A stretch of 64,000 nucleotides of DNA from Streptomyces roseofulvus (lineage in GTDB: Bacteria; Actinomycetota; Actinomycetes; Streptomycetales; Streptomycetaceae): positions 3,472,001 to 3,536,000 of the forward strand of contig NZ_BAAAWE010000001.1 of NCBI RefSeq assembly GCF_039534915.1, given 5' to 3'. Shown piece after piece: positions 34,722 through 42,885 of this stretch. The translations under genes were made by a program, and so were the position numbers. Under the pieces are notes generated by a model. The model saw nothing but the letters and a program-made list of their open reading frames with translations. It had not been told where the DNA came from and made no database searches. How positions within the stretch are numbered: the first letter of the stretch is position 1; each line of letters starts with the position of its first letter.

Positions 34722-35033
34722 GTGCCGACCTACCAGTACCAGTGCACCGAGTGTGGCGAGGGCCTTGAGGCGGTCCAGAAGTTCACGGACGACGCGCTGA
34801 CCGAGTGCCCCGCCTGCCACGGCCGCCTCAAGAAGGTGTTCTCGGCCGTCGGCATCGTCTTCAAGGGCTCCGGCTTCTACCGGAACGACAGCCGCGGCGC
34901 CTCGTCCAGCAGCTCCCCGGCCACGAAGAGCTCGACGTCCTCCACGACGTCCACCTCCTCGTCCGACGCGAAGCCGGCCTCGACGACGTCCACCCCGGCG
35001 TCCTCGTCGTCGTCCTCGACCCCGGCCGCCTGA
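34722..35033 (+). CDS. FmdB-type zinc-ribbon regulatory-like protein
   Basis: A 103-residue protein. The first 45 residues form an FmdB zinc ribbon (PTYQYQCTECG with C8/C11, and CPACHG with C29/C32) ending in the typical KVFSAVGIVFKGSGFY. The rest is a low-complexity Ser/Thr/Ala tail. FmdB proteins are widespread, of unproven function, and named from a formamidase/formate gene cluster. GTG 34722 follows GGAGG at seven bases, which overlaps the right arm of the CIRCE-like element, so a repressor there would also cover the ribosome-binding site DNA. Confidence 0.88.
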   Translation: MPTYQYQCTECGEGLEAVQKFTDDALTECPACHGRLKKVFSAVGIVFKGSGFYRNDSRGASSSSSPATKSSTSSTTSTSSSDAKPASTTSTPASSSSSSTPAA

Positions 35034-35407
35034 GCCCACCCCACCCCGCAGCACCGCCCCGGCCCCGGCCCCCCACAGGGGAGCCGGGGCCCCGGCATGC
35101 CCGCGGACGCCGACGCCCGCGGACTTCGGGATGCCCGGGACTCCGGGATGCCCGGGGACTCCGGGATGCCCGGGACACGGGCAGGGCCGGGGACTGCGGC
35201 ATGCCCGGGACACGGGCAGTCGGGGACTCCGGGATGCCCAGGACACGGGCAGGGCCGGGGACTGCGGCATGCCCGGGACTCCGGGACCGGCGTTCCCGGA
35301 AACACCCGCCTGGACCTGACGGAGGCCGAGCCCGTCCGGGCCCCTCCGCGGGCCCGCGTGTCCGGAACGGTCCGCCGGGCCCGAGGCCCCTGCGTAGGGT
35401 GGCGGGC
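35034..35407. repeat. GC-rich imperfect repeat region
   Basis: This gene-free stretch of 374 bases is built of variants of GGGACTCCGGGATGCCC. A 58-base unit at 35154-35211 recurs at 35222-35279 with one mismatch. Units contain self-complementary CCCGGG and GGCATGCC pieces, so the RNA would fold strongly. It lies between the FmdB gene and mtnP and ends with the mtnP promoter. I see no convincing coding sequence in it. Confidence 0.8.
35395..35400 (+). promoter_or_regulatory. -10 box of mtnP leaderless promoter
   Basis: TAGGGT lies seven bases before ATG 35408 with no ribosome-binding site. Confidence 0.5.
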
Positions 35408-36274
35408 ATGGCGACCACCCCGTCCAGCGACGCAGCCCACGACACGTACGCCGAGATCGGCGTGATCGGCGGCTCCGGCTTCTACTCCTTCCTCGACGAC
35501 GTCCGCGAGGTCCCCGTCACCACCCCCTACGGCGACCCCAGCGACTCCCTCTTCCTCGGCGAGGTCGCCGGCCGCCGGGTCGCCTTCCTCCCCCGCCACG
35601 GCCGCGACCACCGCATCCCCCCGCACCGGATCGACTACCGCGCCAACCTCTGGGCCCTCCGCTCCCTCGGCGTCCGCCAGGTCCTCGGCCCCTGCGCCGT
35701 CGGCGGACTGCGCCCCGAGTACGGCCCCGGCACCCTCCTCGTCCCCGACCAGCTGATCGACCGGACGAAGAACCGCGCCCAGACCTACTTCGACGGCGAA
35801 CCGCGCCCCGACGGCGCCGTCCCCCGCGTCGTCCACATCTCCTTCGCCGACCCCTACTGCCCCGACGGACGGCAGGCCGCGATCAAGGCCGCCCGCGGCC
35901 GGGACTGGCAGGCCGTGGACGGCGGCACCCTCGTCGTCGTCGAGGGCCCCCGCTTCTCCACCCGCGCCGAATCCCGCTGGCACACCGCCAACGGCTGGTC
36001 CGTCGTCGGCATGACCGGCCACCCCGAAGCCGTCCTCGCCCGCGAACTCGGCCTCTGCTACACCTCCCTCACCCTCGTCACCGACCTCGACGCCGGCACC
36101 GAGACCGGCGAGGGCGTCTCCCACACCGAGGTCCTCCGCGTCTTCGGCCAGAACATCGGCCGGCTCCGCGACGTCCTCTTCGACACCATCGCCGCCCTCC
36201 CGGCCACGGTCGACCGCGACTGTCTCTGCACCCATGCCCACGACGGCTGGGACCTCGGCATCGAACTCCCGTAA
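35408..36274 (+). CDS. mtnP: S-methyl-5'-thioadenosine phosphorylase
   Basis: A 288-residue purine-nucleoside-phosphorylase-like protein of the MTAP group: IGVIGGSGFYSF phosphate loop, FLPRHGRDHRIPPHRIDYRANL, VEGPRFSTRAES and VGMTGHPEAVLARELGLCY. It cleaves methylthioadenosine from polyamine or homoserine-lactone-type reactions to adenine and methylthioribose-1-phosphate. The HP in MTGHPEA differs from the MTxxPE of human MTAP only in residues outside the catalytic Asp region (DLDAG). A related methylthioinosine activity is possible. Confidence 0.88.
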   Translation: MATTPSSDAAHDTYAEIGVIGGSGFYSFLDDVREVPVTTPYGDPSDSLFLGEVAGRRVAFLPRHGRDHRIPPHRIDYRANLWALRSLGVRQVLGPCAVGGLRPEYGPGTLLVPDQLIDRTKNRAQTYFDGEPRPDGAVPRVVHISFADPYCPDGRQAAIKAARGRDWQAVDGGTLVVVEGPRFSTRAESRWHTANGWSVVGMTGHPEAVLARELGLCYTSLTLVTDLDAGTETGEGVSHTEVLRVFGQNIGRLRDVLFDTIAALPATVDRDCLCTHAHDGWDLGIELP

Positions 36275-36373
36275 ATCTCGCCAAACCCCTCGCAGGGGTG
36301 GCCGAGTTGTCCACAGGCGGTGGACTGTCCACAGGCCGGAGCGGGACGGCGGATCGGGCGGGACAGTGAGCGC

Positions 36374-36925
36374 ATGAACACGAACACGACGCTCACGCCC
36401 CTTCCCGTCCACGTCTCCGTCCCCGCCCCCTGCGAGGTGCCGGACTTCACGCCGCTGCGGATCCGCGGCGGCCGGCTCCGGCCCCGGCTGCGCCGCGCCC
36501 CCGGCGCGCTCCTCGTCCTGACGGCCGCCGCGCTCGCCCTCACCGCCGCCCTGCCCGGCCCACCCGCCCCACCCGGCCGGTACGACCCCGGCCCCCGCCC
36601 CGTCGCCGCCCCCGCGGCCCGCTCCCCCGCCCCCGTCCGGCTCGTCTCCGCGCCGGTACGCATCGCGGACGCGGAGGCGGTACGACTCCTGCGCGCCGGC
36701 GACCGCGTCGACGTCATCGCCGCACCGACCGTCAACTCCCCGCTCGTAGACGGCGACAGCCCGGTCCGGGTGGTGGCGCGGGCCGCCCGAGTGGCCGAGG
36801 TCCCGCCCCCCGGCGAGACTCGTCCGGACGGAGGGGCGCTGATCGTCCTGACCGTGCCCCGGACGACCGCGACCGAGCTGGCGAGTGCCGGTGTCACATC
36901 CCAACTGGCGGTGACCCTGTGCTGA
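36374..36925 (+). CDS. RcpC/CpaB-like (SAF/Flp-pilus assembly) membrane protein
   Basis: A 183-residue protein: a short cytoplasmic N-terminus, one TM (about 43-60, ALLVLTAAALALTAAL), a Pro/Ala linker and a C-terminal domain with LLRAGDRVDVIAAP...VVARAARVAEV, the pattern of RcpC/CpaB proteins of Flp/Tad pili. No other tad genes are nearby, so the pilus link is weak. ATG 36374 begins MNTNTTLTP; a weak hairpin lies between it and mtnP. It could be a standalone envelope protein. Confidence 0.65.
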   Translation: MNTNTTLTPLPVHVSVPAPCEVPDFTPLRIRGGRLRPRLRRAPGALLVLTAAALALTAALPGPPAPPGRYDPGPRPVAAPAARSPAPVRLVSAPVRIADAEAVRLLRAGDRVDVIAAPTVNSPLVDGDSPVRVVARAARVAEVPPPGETRPDGGALIVLTVPRTTATELASAGVTSQLAVTLC

Positions 36926-37039
36926 TTCGCACTGACTCCCTGTCAAGTCACCGTCCCGTGTGTACGGATTGGACGGCCCCGCGCCCTTCACGGCCTAATG
37001 GCTGCGCACACAGCAGCGCATACGGAGAAAGGCACCTCG

Positions 37040-37522
37040 GTGGCCGAGAAGAAGGAAAGCGTGATGGCGGGCTTCAAAGCCTTCCTGATGCGCGGGAACG
37101 TGATCGACCTCGCGGTGGCGGTCGTCATCGGCGCCGCGTTCACCAACATCGTGAACTCGGTGGTCAAGGGCATCATCAACCCGATCGTGGGCGCCTTCGG
37201 CACGAAGGACCTGGAGAGCTACGCGAGCTGCATCAAGGACCCCTGCCGGATCGTCGACGGCGAGATGCAGGGCATCCAGCTCCAGTGGGGCCTGGTGCTG
37301 AGCGCGATCCTCAGCTTCCTCATCACCGCCGCCGTCGTCTACTTCCTGATGGTCCTGCCGATGGCCAAGGTCCTCGCCAAGCGCGCCGCGCACGACAGGG
37401 CGAAGGAGGGCGTCCAGGAGACCATGGAGGTCAGCGAGCTGGAGGTGCTCAAGGAGATCCGCGACCACCTGGTCGCGCAGCGCGGCTCCGGCAGCAGCAC
37501 GGGCACGCACTCCACCCCCTGA
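37040..37522 (+). CDS. mscL: Large-conductance mechanosensitive channel
   Basis: A 160-residue MscL: GFKAFLMRGNVIDLAVAVVIGAAFTNIVNSVV forms the N-terminal helix and pore TM1 (residues quoted in part: MRGNVIDLAVAV), a periplasmic loop with a Cys pair (SCIKDPC), TM2 and a cytoplasmic helix. It opens on membrane tension to release solutes during osmotic downshock. GTG 37040 has AAAGG seven bases upstream and gives the conventional N-terminus; longer frames add an atypical His/Thr segment. Confidence 0.93.
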   Translation: MAEKKESVMAGFKAFLMRGNVIDLAVAVVIGAAFTNIVNSVVKGIINPIVGAFGTKDLESYASCIKDPCRIVDGEMQGIQLQWGLVLSAILSFLITAAVVYFLMVLPMAKVLAKRAAHDRAKEGVQETMEVSELEVLKEIRDHLVAQRGSGSSTGTHSTP

Positions 37523-37545
37523 CCGGAGGGACGCTCCGGCGTCAG
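37519..37545. terminator. Hairpin between mscL and convergent small gene
   Basis: CCGGAG (37523-37528) pairs with CTCCGG (37534-37539), extended by flanking CTGA/TCAG. It overlaps both gene ends. Confidence 0.5.
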
Positions 37546-37760
37546 AGGTGGTGCGGCGGCTTCTCGTCGAGGAAGCGCGCGAGGTCGGCGGCGCTGCCGC
37601 CGGTCGGAGGCCGCTCGCCCCACCCGCGGTCCGTGTCGTCCGCGGACTGCGCGTCCAGCGGATCGTCGAAGACGATCACCGGCTTCGGAGGGTTCTCGGA
37701 ATTCGGCCGAATGCCGTTCGGCTTCGCGTCTCGCGGTCCGTGGGCGGGGGCGGTGCTCAT
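37542..37760 (-). CDS. Small hypothetical protein, 72 aa
   Basis: Unrecognised family. It is Pro/Asp-rich and soluble, with a central VIVFDDPLDAQSADDTDRGWGERP segment (given in part) and a C-terminal ADLARFLDEKPPHHL that looks like a short helix. It is kept because the codon bias is typical and a TACCCT box lies six bases before its ATG, the leaderless pattern. It follows the Rieske-linked membrane protein gene on the same strand, 42 bases downstream, but probably has its own promoter. Confidence 0.6.
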   Translation of the reverse strand: MSTAPAHGPRDAKPNGIRPNSENPPKPVIVFDDPLDAQSADDTDRGWGERPPTGGSAADLARFLDEKPPHHL

Positions 37761-37802
37761 GTCTTCAGGGTACGCCCGCTCCCCCGCCCAGGACCCTCCT
37801 GA

Positions 37803-38216
37803 TCAGCGGTCCTTCGGGTCCAGCGCCCACAGGCCCAGGACCACCAGGAACGACAGGACGAGGAACCCCGCACCCCACCACGCGGTGCCGGTGTCGCCGG
37901 ACATCCACTCGTCCACCACGATGGTCAGCCCCCAGAGCTGGCCGATCACCACCGTGAGCGCCAGCGCCAGCCGCGCCGACAGCTTCGAGGAGCGCTCCGG
38001 TTCCTGCTCCGTGCCCGCCCCCGGCCCCGGCCCCGTGTGCCGGATCCGCGGGTCGCCGTACCCGCTGGTGGGCCGGATCTGCGGATAGCGCTCGTGCACC
38101 GGCCGGTTCAGCCGCGGCTGCGCGCTGCCCGGGCGGTACGACGGCGGCGGGGGCGACGAAGCGGTGCCCGGCGGGCGCGGCGCCTCCGGGTCCTGCGGGA
38201 AGGGGCTCTCCGTCAC
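37803..38216 (-). CDS. Two-TM hypothetical protein coupled to the Rieske gene
   Basis: A 137-residue protein with a Pro-rich N-terminal half (about 1-80) and two C-terminal TM segments (about 83-100 and 114-132) separated by a short loop with DEWMSGDTG. No known domain. Its GTG start overlaps the Rieske stop (GTGA), so it is translationally coupled to the redox operon. It may be an assembly or small membrane subunit of that complex; this is inference. Confidence 0.65.
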   Translation of the reverse strand: MTESPFPQDPEAPRPPGTASSPPPPSYRPGSAQPRLNRPVHERYPQIRPTSGYGDPRIRHTGPGPGAGTEQEPERSSKLSARLALALTVVIGQLWGLTIVVDEWMSGDTGTAWWGAGFLVLSFLVVLGLWALDPKDR

Positions 38217-38848
38217 GTGCGCTCACTCCTCTCCGGACCGGACAGCTGCCGGTCGCGGCACAGCCGCAGCGCGTCGCCCTGCTGCCGGCACAGACCCTCC
38301 TCCAGGCTCTCGCCGGAGCGTGCGGTGCCGATCGCCCAGACACTGCCGTCGACCTGTTCGATCAGGATCACCTTCGGCAGGCCGCGCGGCGGCGGGCCGG
38401 CCGTGACCTCTCCCGTACGGGCGTCGAAGACACCCTCGTGGCAGGGGCAGTACAGCTCGCCCTCGCTGCCCCGGTCCTGGCGCCAGAGGACGGCGCAGGC
38501 CAGATGGGTGCAGACGGCCGAGTAGCCGGCGAGGGTGCCGTCCTCCATGCGGATCGCGATGGCCCGGTCCTCGTCGCCGGGGTAGCGGAAGGCGAGGGAC
38601 TCGCCGGGCTGGATCCGGTCGGCGATCTTCTTCGGCTCCGGCGGGCCGTCGCTGTCGCCGTGCCGGTGCAGGACGCCGGAGGCGACGGCGACGCCGCCGA
38701 CGGCGAGACCGCCGGAGACCGTGGCGACGATCCGCAGGTAGTCGCGGCGGGTGGTGAGGGAGTCGGCGGCGATCCGGTCGCGGAGCGCCTCCTGCGCCGC
38801 GTCGGCGCCGGCCTCCGGCGCGGGCGGCTGCGGGTCGGTGACGCTCAT
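38213..38848 (-). CDS. Tat-exported Rieske [2Fe-2S] protein
   Basis: A 211-residue Rieske protein. A twin-arginine signal/anchor is present (TTRRDYLRI with R34-R35, followed by a hydrophobic stretch to about 58). The cluster ligands are C113-T-H115 and C134-P-C-H137, with C118/C136 in position for the stabilising disulfide. It would sit anchored at the membrane with the cluster outside. ATG 38848 overlaps the ferredoxin stop (ATGA). It is not next to cytochrome bc1 genes; here it accompanies a molybdoenzyme and a b-type cytochrome, an unusual partner set. Confidence 0.9.
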   Translation of the reverse strand: MSVTDPQPPAPEAGADAAQEALRDRIAADSLTTRRDYLRIVATVSGGLAVGGVAVASGVLHRHGDSDGPPEPKKIADRIQPGESLAFRYPGDEDRAIAIRMEDGTLAGYSAVCTHLACAVLWRQDRGSEGELYCPCHEGVFDARTGEVTAGPPPRGLPKVILIEQVDGSVWAIGTARSGESLEEGLCRQQGDALRLCRDRQLSGPERSERT

Positions 38849-39444
38849 CGGACGTCCCTTCCGTTGATCTCGACGACGGGAAGCCCGCCGGGCACGGGCC
38901 ACTGGACCTTGTCGGCGGGCACGACCATCGCCACCCCGGTGGTGACGGTGGTGCTGCCGAAGGTGAAGGAGTCGGCGACCTGCACGCCGGGGCGCTCGGC
39001 GCGGAGCTCGTCGATGGTGCCGTAGAAGAGGGCGCCGGTCGGGCAGACGGTCGCGCACATGGGGGCGAGGCCGTAGGCGGTGCGGTCGTAACAGAGGTTG
39101 CACTTCATCTGGAGCTTCGCCTGGAGGTCGATCTTCGGCACGCCGAAGGGGCAGGCGTTGACGCAGTTCGCGCAGCCGATGCAGCGGGTGGTGTCGGCCT
39201 GCTGCACCACCCCGTCGGCGGTCACCAGGATCGCGTCGGCGGGACAGACCTCGGCGCACGGGGCGACGGGGTCCTCGCAGTGCATGCAGACGGTGGGAAG
39301 GGAGGCGACGGAGTGACCTTCGTCGGGGTAGTCGAGGTGGATCATCGACTTGCCGCGGTGCGAGTCGCATTCGCGGCAGGCGGAGACACAGGCCTGGCAG
39401 CCGATGCAGCGGCCCGGGTCGATGAAGATCGTGCGGCCCATCAT
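38845..39444 (-). CDS. Four-cluster ferredoxin subunit (DmsB/NrfC/HybA type)
   Basis: A 199-residue electron-transfer subunit with four cysteine groups: CIGCQACVSAC, CMHCEDPVAPCAEVC, CIGCANCVNAC and CNLCYDR with MCATVCPTGA, enough for four [4Fe-4S] clusters as in DmsB, FdnH-like or PhsB-like proteins. It should pass electrons between the molybdenum subunit and the membrane cytochrome. No Tat signal or C-terminal anchor. GAGGAG lies ten bases before ATG 39444; an ATG one codon later is also possible. Six bases separate it from the molybdenum subunit stop. Confidence 0.9.
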   Translation of the reverse strand: MMGRTIFIDPGRCIGCQACVSACRECDSHRGKSMIHLDYPDEGHSVASLPTVCMHCEDPVAPCAEVCPADAILVTADGVVQQADTTRCIGCANCVNACPFGVPKIDLQAKLQMKCNLCYDRTAYGLAPMCATVCPTGALFYGTIDELRAERPGVQVADSFTFGSTTVTTGVAMVVPADKVQWPVPGGLPVVEINGRDVR

Positions 39445-39450
39445 GTGCGG

Positions 39451-41763
39451 TCAGCTCCTCTCCGCGGTGCCCCGGCCCTGCGGGGACGTGGGCGGCAGGG
39501 GGTCGGTGCGGGAGACCTGGGTCTCGGGGTAGGCGAGCTGCCCCGGGGCGGTCGGCGGCGCGGGCACCTCGTCGACGCGTTCGGCGGCCTCGATGCGGGC
39601 CGCGCAGACCTTGTACTCGGGGATCTTCGAGCGGGGGTCGAGGGCGTCCACGGTGAGGGCGTTCGCCGCGGTGGGGACGGGCCAGTGGTAGGGGACGAAG
39701 ACGGTGTCCGGGCGGATGGCCTCGGTGACCAGGGCGGGGAAGACCTCGCTGCCGCGGCGGGTGACCACCCGGACCGGGTCGCCGTTGCGGAAGCCGTGCG
39801 AGGGGTGGACCTCGACCCACGGGCGCGGGGTCTGCTCGACGAGGGCCCCGAGCCGGCGGGTCTGGTTGCCCGACAGGAAGTGGGCGACGGTGCGGCCGGT
39901 GGTGAGCGAGAGGGGGTACTCCTCGCTGTACGGGTCCATCGGCGGGTGCCACTCGACGACCTGCAGGTGGATCCTGCCGTCGGGGTGGTAGGTGCGGCCG
40001 TCCTCGAAGAGGCGGGGGGTGCCGGGGTGCTCGGTGGTCGGGCAGGGCCAGGAGATGCCGCCGGTCTCCTCCAGCCGCTCGTAGGTGATGCCGTAGTAGT
40101 CGTTGACCGTGCCGGCGGAGGCGATCCGCAGCTCCTCGAAGACGGAGCGGGAGTCGGGGAAGGCGAACTTGTCGCCGGCGCCGAGCCGCTTGGCCAGCTC
40201 GCAGATGACCCAGGTGTCGGTGCGGACGCCGGCCGGGGGCTCCTGGGCCTTGTTGTGCTTGACGACACGGGCCTCGGCGTTCGCCATGACGCCCTCGTCC
40301 TCGGCCCACACGGTGACGGGGAAGACGACGTGCGCGTTGGCGGCGGTCTCGGAGAGGAAGAAGTCGAACTGGGCGTGGAACTGGAGGGTGTCGTAGCCCT
40401 CCTTGACCGTGGCGTAGTTCGGCAGGGAGACGAAGGGGTTGTTGCAGATGCCGATGAGGCCGCGGATCTCGGCGCGCTGCATCTGCCAGACCATCTCCAT
40501 CATGGAGGTACCGGCGGGCGGGAGCTCGGACTCCTCGATGCCCCAGATCTCGCAGATCTGCCGACGGTGCTCGGGGTTGGAGATGGACCGCCCGCCGGGC
40601 AGCAGGTCGGACTTCTGGCCGTGCTCGCGGCCGCCCTGCCCGTTGCCCTGGCCGGTGATGGTGCCGTAGCCGGCGCCGGGCTTGCCGATGTTCCCGGTGG
40701 CGACGCAGAGGTTGATGATGGTGAGGCAGTTCTCGACGCCCTGCGAGTGGTGCTCGACGCCGCGCGCGTGCCAGGCCATGGCCTTGCCCGCGCCGGCGAA
40801 CATGCGGGCGACCTGGACGATCTGCTCCTCCGGCACGCCGCAGATCCGCGCGGAGCGGGACGGCGGGTACTCGGCGACGGTCGCCCTGACCTCGTCCCAG
40901 CCGGTGGCGTGGGCGGCGAGGTACGCCTCGTCGGTGAGGCCCTCGGCGACGATGACGTGCAGCACGGCGTTGAAGAAGGCCGAGTCGGTGCCGGGCTTGA
41001 GGGCGACGTGGACGTCGGCGGTGCGGGCGATGGCGGTCTGCCGGGGGTCGACCACGATGAGGGAGGCACCGCGGTCGCGGGCCCCCCACAGGTACTGGGT
41101 CATCACCGGGAAGCACTCGCCGACGTTGGAGCCGGCGATGAGGAGGCAGTCGGTGAGGAGGATGTCGGAGAAGGGGTTCCCGGCCCGGTCGATGCCGAAG
41201 GCGAGCTTGTTGGCACCGGCGGCGGAGACCATGCAGAGGCGCCCGTTGTAGTCGACGTGCTTGGTCCTGAGGGCGACCCGGGCGAACTTCCCGACGAGGT
41301 ACGTCTTCTCGGAGAACAGGCTCGCCCCGCCGAGCAGCCCGAAGGCGTCGTTGCCGTACTCGCCCTGGATGCGGCGGATCTCGGCGACGGTGTGGTCGAG
41401 CGCCTCCTCCCAGCTGACCTCGCGGAACGGCTCGTCGCGGTTGCGGCGCATCAGCGGGGCGGTGAGCCGGTCGGGGTGGTTGACCTGCTGGTAGGCGTTG
41501 ATGCCCTTCGGGCAGAGCCGCATCCGGTTGATGTCGTGGTTGCGGGGCTCGACCCCGAAGACCTTGCCGGCCCGGTCCACCCGCAGGTACATGCCGCACT
41601 GCACCCCGCAGAAGCAGCAGTGGGTGGGGACGAGCGTCTCCTCGTTCTGGTCGGCGTGCCACCGGTCGGCGGGGATCCCCCCGGCGTCCCGGAAGTTGCG
41701 CGTCCCGGGCGGGGCGACGGAGGGGTCGAGCGGCAGCGCGCGGGAAGGGTCGGTCGCGGTCAC
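39451..41763 (-). CDS. Molybdopterin (bis-MGD) oxidoreductase, nitrate-reductase-like
   Basis: A 770-residue catalytic subunit. The N-terminal [4Fe-4S] ligands are C49, C52, C56 and C84 (HCCFCGVQC and LCPKG). The molybdenum ligand is C177 in NGRLCMVSA. A Cys followed by Met resembles assimilatory/NarB and Nap nitrate reductases; formate dehydrogenases have Sec/Cys followed by His. C-terminal MGD-binding domain present (LTTGRTVAHFLSGNQTRR). There is no Tat signal, so it is predicted cytoplasmic. GTG 41763 directly follows the cytochrome stop. Formate dehydrogenase is the main alternative because of the adjacent pfl genes. Confidence 0.85.
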   Translation of the reverse strand: MTATDPSRALPLDPSVAPPGTRNFRDAGGIPADRWHADQNEETLVPTHCCFCGVQCGMYLRVDRAGKVFGVEPRNHDINRMRLCPKGINAYQQVNHPDRLTAPLMRRNRDEPFREVSWEEALDHTVAEIRRIQGEYGNDAFGLLGGASLFSEKTYLVGKFARVALRTKHVDYNGRLCMVSAAGANKLAFGIDRAGNPFSDILLTDCLLIAGSNVGECFPVMTQYLWGARDRGASLIVVDPRQTAIARTADVHVALKPGTDSAFFNAVLHVIVAEGLTDEAYLAAHATGWDEVRATVAEYPPSRSARICGVPEEQIVQVARMFAGAGKAMAWHARGVEHHSQGVENCLTIINLCVATGNIGKPGAGYGTITGQGNGQGGREHGQKSDLLPGGRSISNPEHRRQICEIWGIEESELPPAGTSMMEMVWQMQRAEIRGLIGICNNPFVSLPNYATVKEGYDTLQFHAQFDFFLSETAANAHVVFPVTVWAEDEGVMANAEARVVKHNKAQEPPAGVRTDTWVICELAKRLGAGDKFAFPDSRSVFEELRIASAGTVNDYYGITYERLEETGGISWPCPTTEHPGTPRLFEDGRTYHPDGRIHLQVVEWHPPMDPYSEEYPLSLTTGRTVAHFLSGNQTRRLGALVEQTPRPWVEVHPSHGFRNGDPVRVVTRRGSEVFPALVTEAIRPDTVFVPYHWPVPTAANALTVDALDPRSKIPEYKVCAARIEAAERVDEVPAPPTAPGQLAYPETQVSRTDPLPPTSPQGRGTAERS

Positions 41764-42879
41764 TTACTTGTAGCCCTTCTTGACGTGGGTGAGGTAGGCG
41801 TTGCCGCGCAGGACGCGCTTGCAGCGGGGGCAGTACTCGGCCCATGCGTCGAAGTCGAGCTTGAGGTCCTTCATGGTGCCGCGCAGGTTGTCGACGTAGT
41901 CGGTGGTGTCGATGGGCTCGTGGCAGCGGCGGCAGGTCCGGAGCTCCTCGTCCTTGCGGCGGGAGGTGTACTTGAAGAGCTGCATGCCGACGGCGGCGGG
42001 CCGCTGGACGATGTGGAAGAACTTCCCGAAGGGGATGTAGATGAGGGTGAAGACGACCGAGACCATGTGGAGGATCGCCAGGAACTCGTAGCCGCCGCCG
42101 TGCAGGAAGATCGACGAGAAGGTGAGCAGCAGGCCGGTGACCGAGATGACGATGAGGGCGATCAGCGGGATCAGGTCGTAGGCGAAACGCTGGCCGGTGA
42201 TGGCGCCGCGGTCCTTCATGCGCCGCCACAGGAAGTAGGCGGCGCCGGCGATGACGAGGACGGCGGCGATGTCCAGGCCGTGGAACATGAGCCAGCCGAC
42301 GATGTTCAGCGAGTCGAAGCCGAGGACCTTGAAGCCCCAGATCCGCATCTCGTAGCCGGGGCCGTCGCCGGTGCTCGACGTGAAGGTGAACCAGCCCCAG
42401 GTGAGGGGGAAGGTGATGAGCGCGGCCAGGACGCAGCCCCAGAAGAGGAGCTGGTGGGCGGCCCAGCGGGCGTGCGAGCGGGCGCCGAGGAACTTCTGGA
42501 AGCCGAGATAGGTGGCGATCATCCTCGGCAGGGCGGTGGGGGCCCTGCGGAAGTTCGCGGCGGAGAAGAAGGAGCGCCAGCCCTGGCGGAAGAGGCGCCG
42601 GGCGCCGGGGGCGGAGATCCAGACGGTGTAGCGGTAGGCGACGCCGAAGGCGAGGAAGACGGTGGCGACGGCGTAGGGCAGCAGGGCCGAGTCGAAGTCG
42701 CGGAGCAGCCGGCTGCCGAAGACGATCGCGAGGATCAGCAGGACGGAGACGGCCGTGCCGACGAGAACGGCGCGGCGGCGGACGGCGGCGGGAGTCTGGG
42801 GCGCGCGGCCGTCCGGGACCGGGGCGGGCGCCTCCGGCTCGGGAGTGGTCGGCTCGGCGGTCTGCGGTGGCTCGGTCAC
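41764..42879 (-). CDS. NarI-like membrane cytochrome b with zinc-ribbon-like tail
   Basis: A 371-residue membrane protein with about six TM segments. Histidines suited to haem ligation lie in AAHQLLFWG, LMFHGLD and the pair ILHMVSVVFTLIYIPFGKFFH, whose spacing resembles the C-terminal helix pair of NarI. After the last TM a cytoplasmic tail has CRRCHE and CPRCK, a possible zinc ribbon or cluster site. It should connect the quinone pool to the ferredoxin/molybdenum subunits. GTG 42879 has TACCGT six bases upstream. Some databases would call such proteins MFS by weak similarity, which I do not accept. Confidence 0.72.
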   Translation of the reverse strand: MTEPPQTAEPTTPEPEAPAPVPDGRAPQTPAAVRRRAVLVGTAVSVLLILAIVFGSRLLRDFDSALLPYAVATVFLAFGVAYRYTVWISAPGARRLFRQGWRSFFSAANFRRAPTALPRMIATYLGFQKFLGARSHARWAAHQLLFWGCVLAALITFPLTWGWFTFTSSTGDGPGYEMRIWGFKVLGFDSLNIVGWLMFHGLDIAAVLVIAGAAYFLWRRMKDRGAITGQRFAYDLIPLIALIVISVTGLLLTFSSIFLHGGGYEFLAILHMVSVVFTLIYIPFGKFFHIVQRPAAVGMQLFKYTSRRKDEELRTCRRCHEPIDTTDYVDNLRGTMKDLKLDFDAWAEYCPRCKRVLRGNAYLTHVKKGYK

Positions 42880-42885
42880 GGGGCC

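Noticed and set aside
35100..35300. CRISPR-like repeat array
   Set aside because: Units are contiguous, imperfect and lack unique spacers of constant length; no cas genes are nearby.
38213..42229. Long minus-strand ORF covering the redox operon
   Set aside because: Only its last part is the Rieske gene; upstream it is a shadow frame of the ferredoxin, molybdenum subunit and cytochrome genes.
41764..42879. MFS transporter call for the NarI-like protein
   Set aside because: It has about six TM segments with haem-like histidines and a CxxC tail, no MFS motif A, and lies between redox genes.
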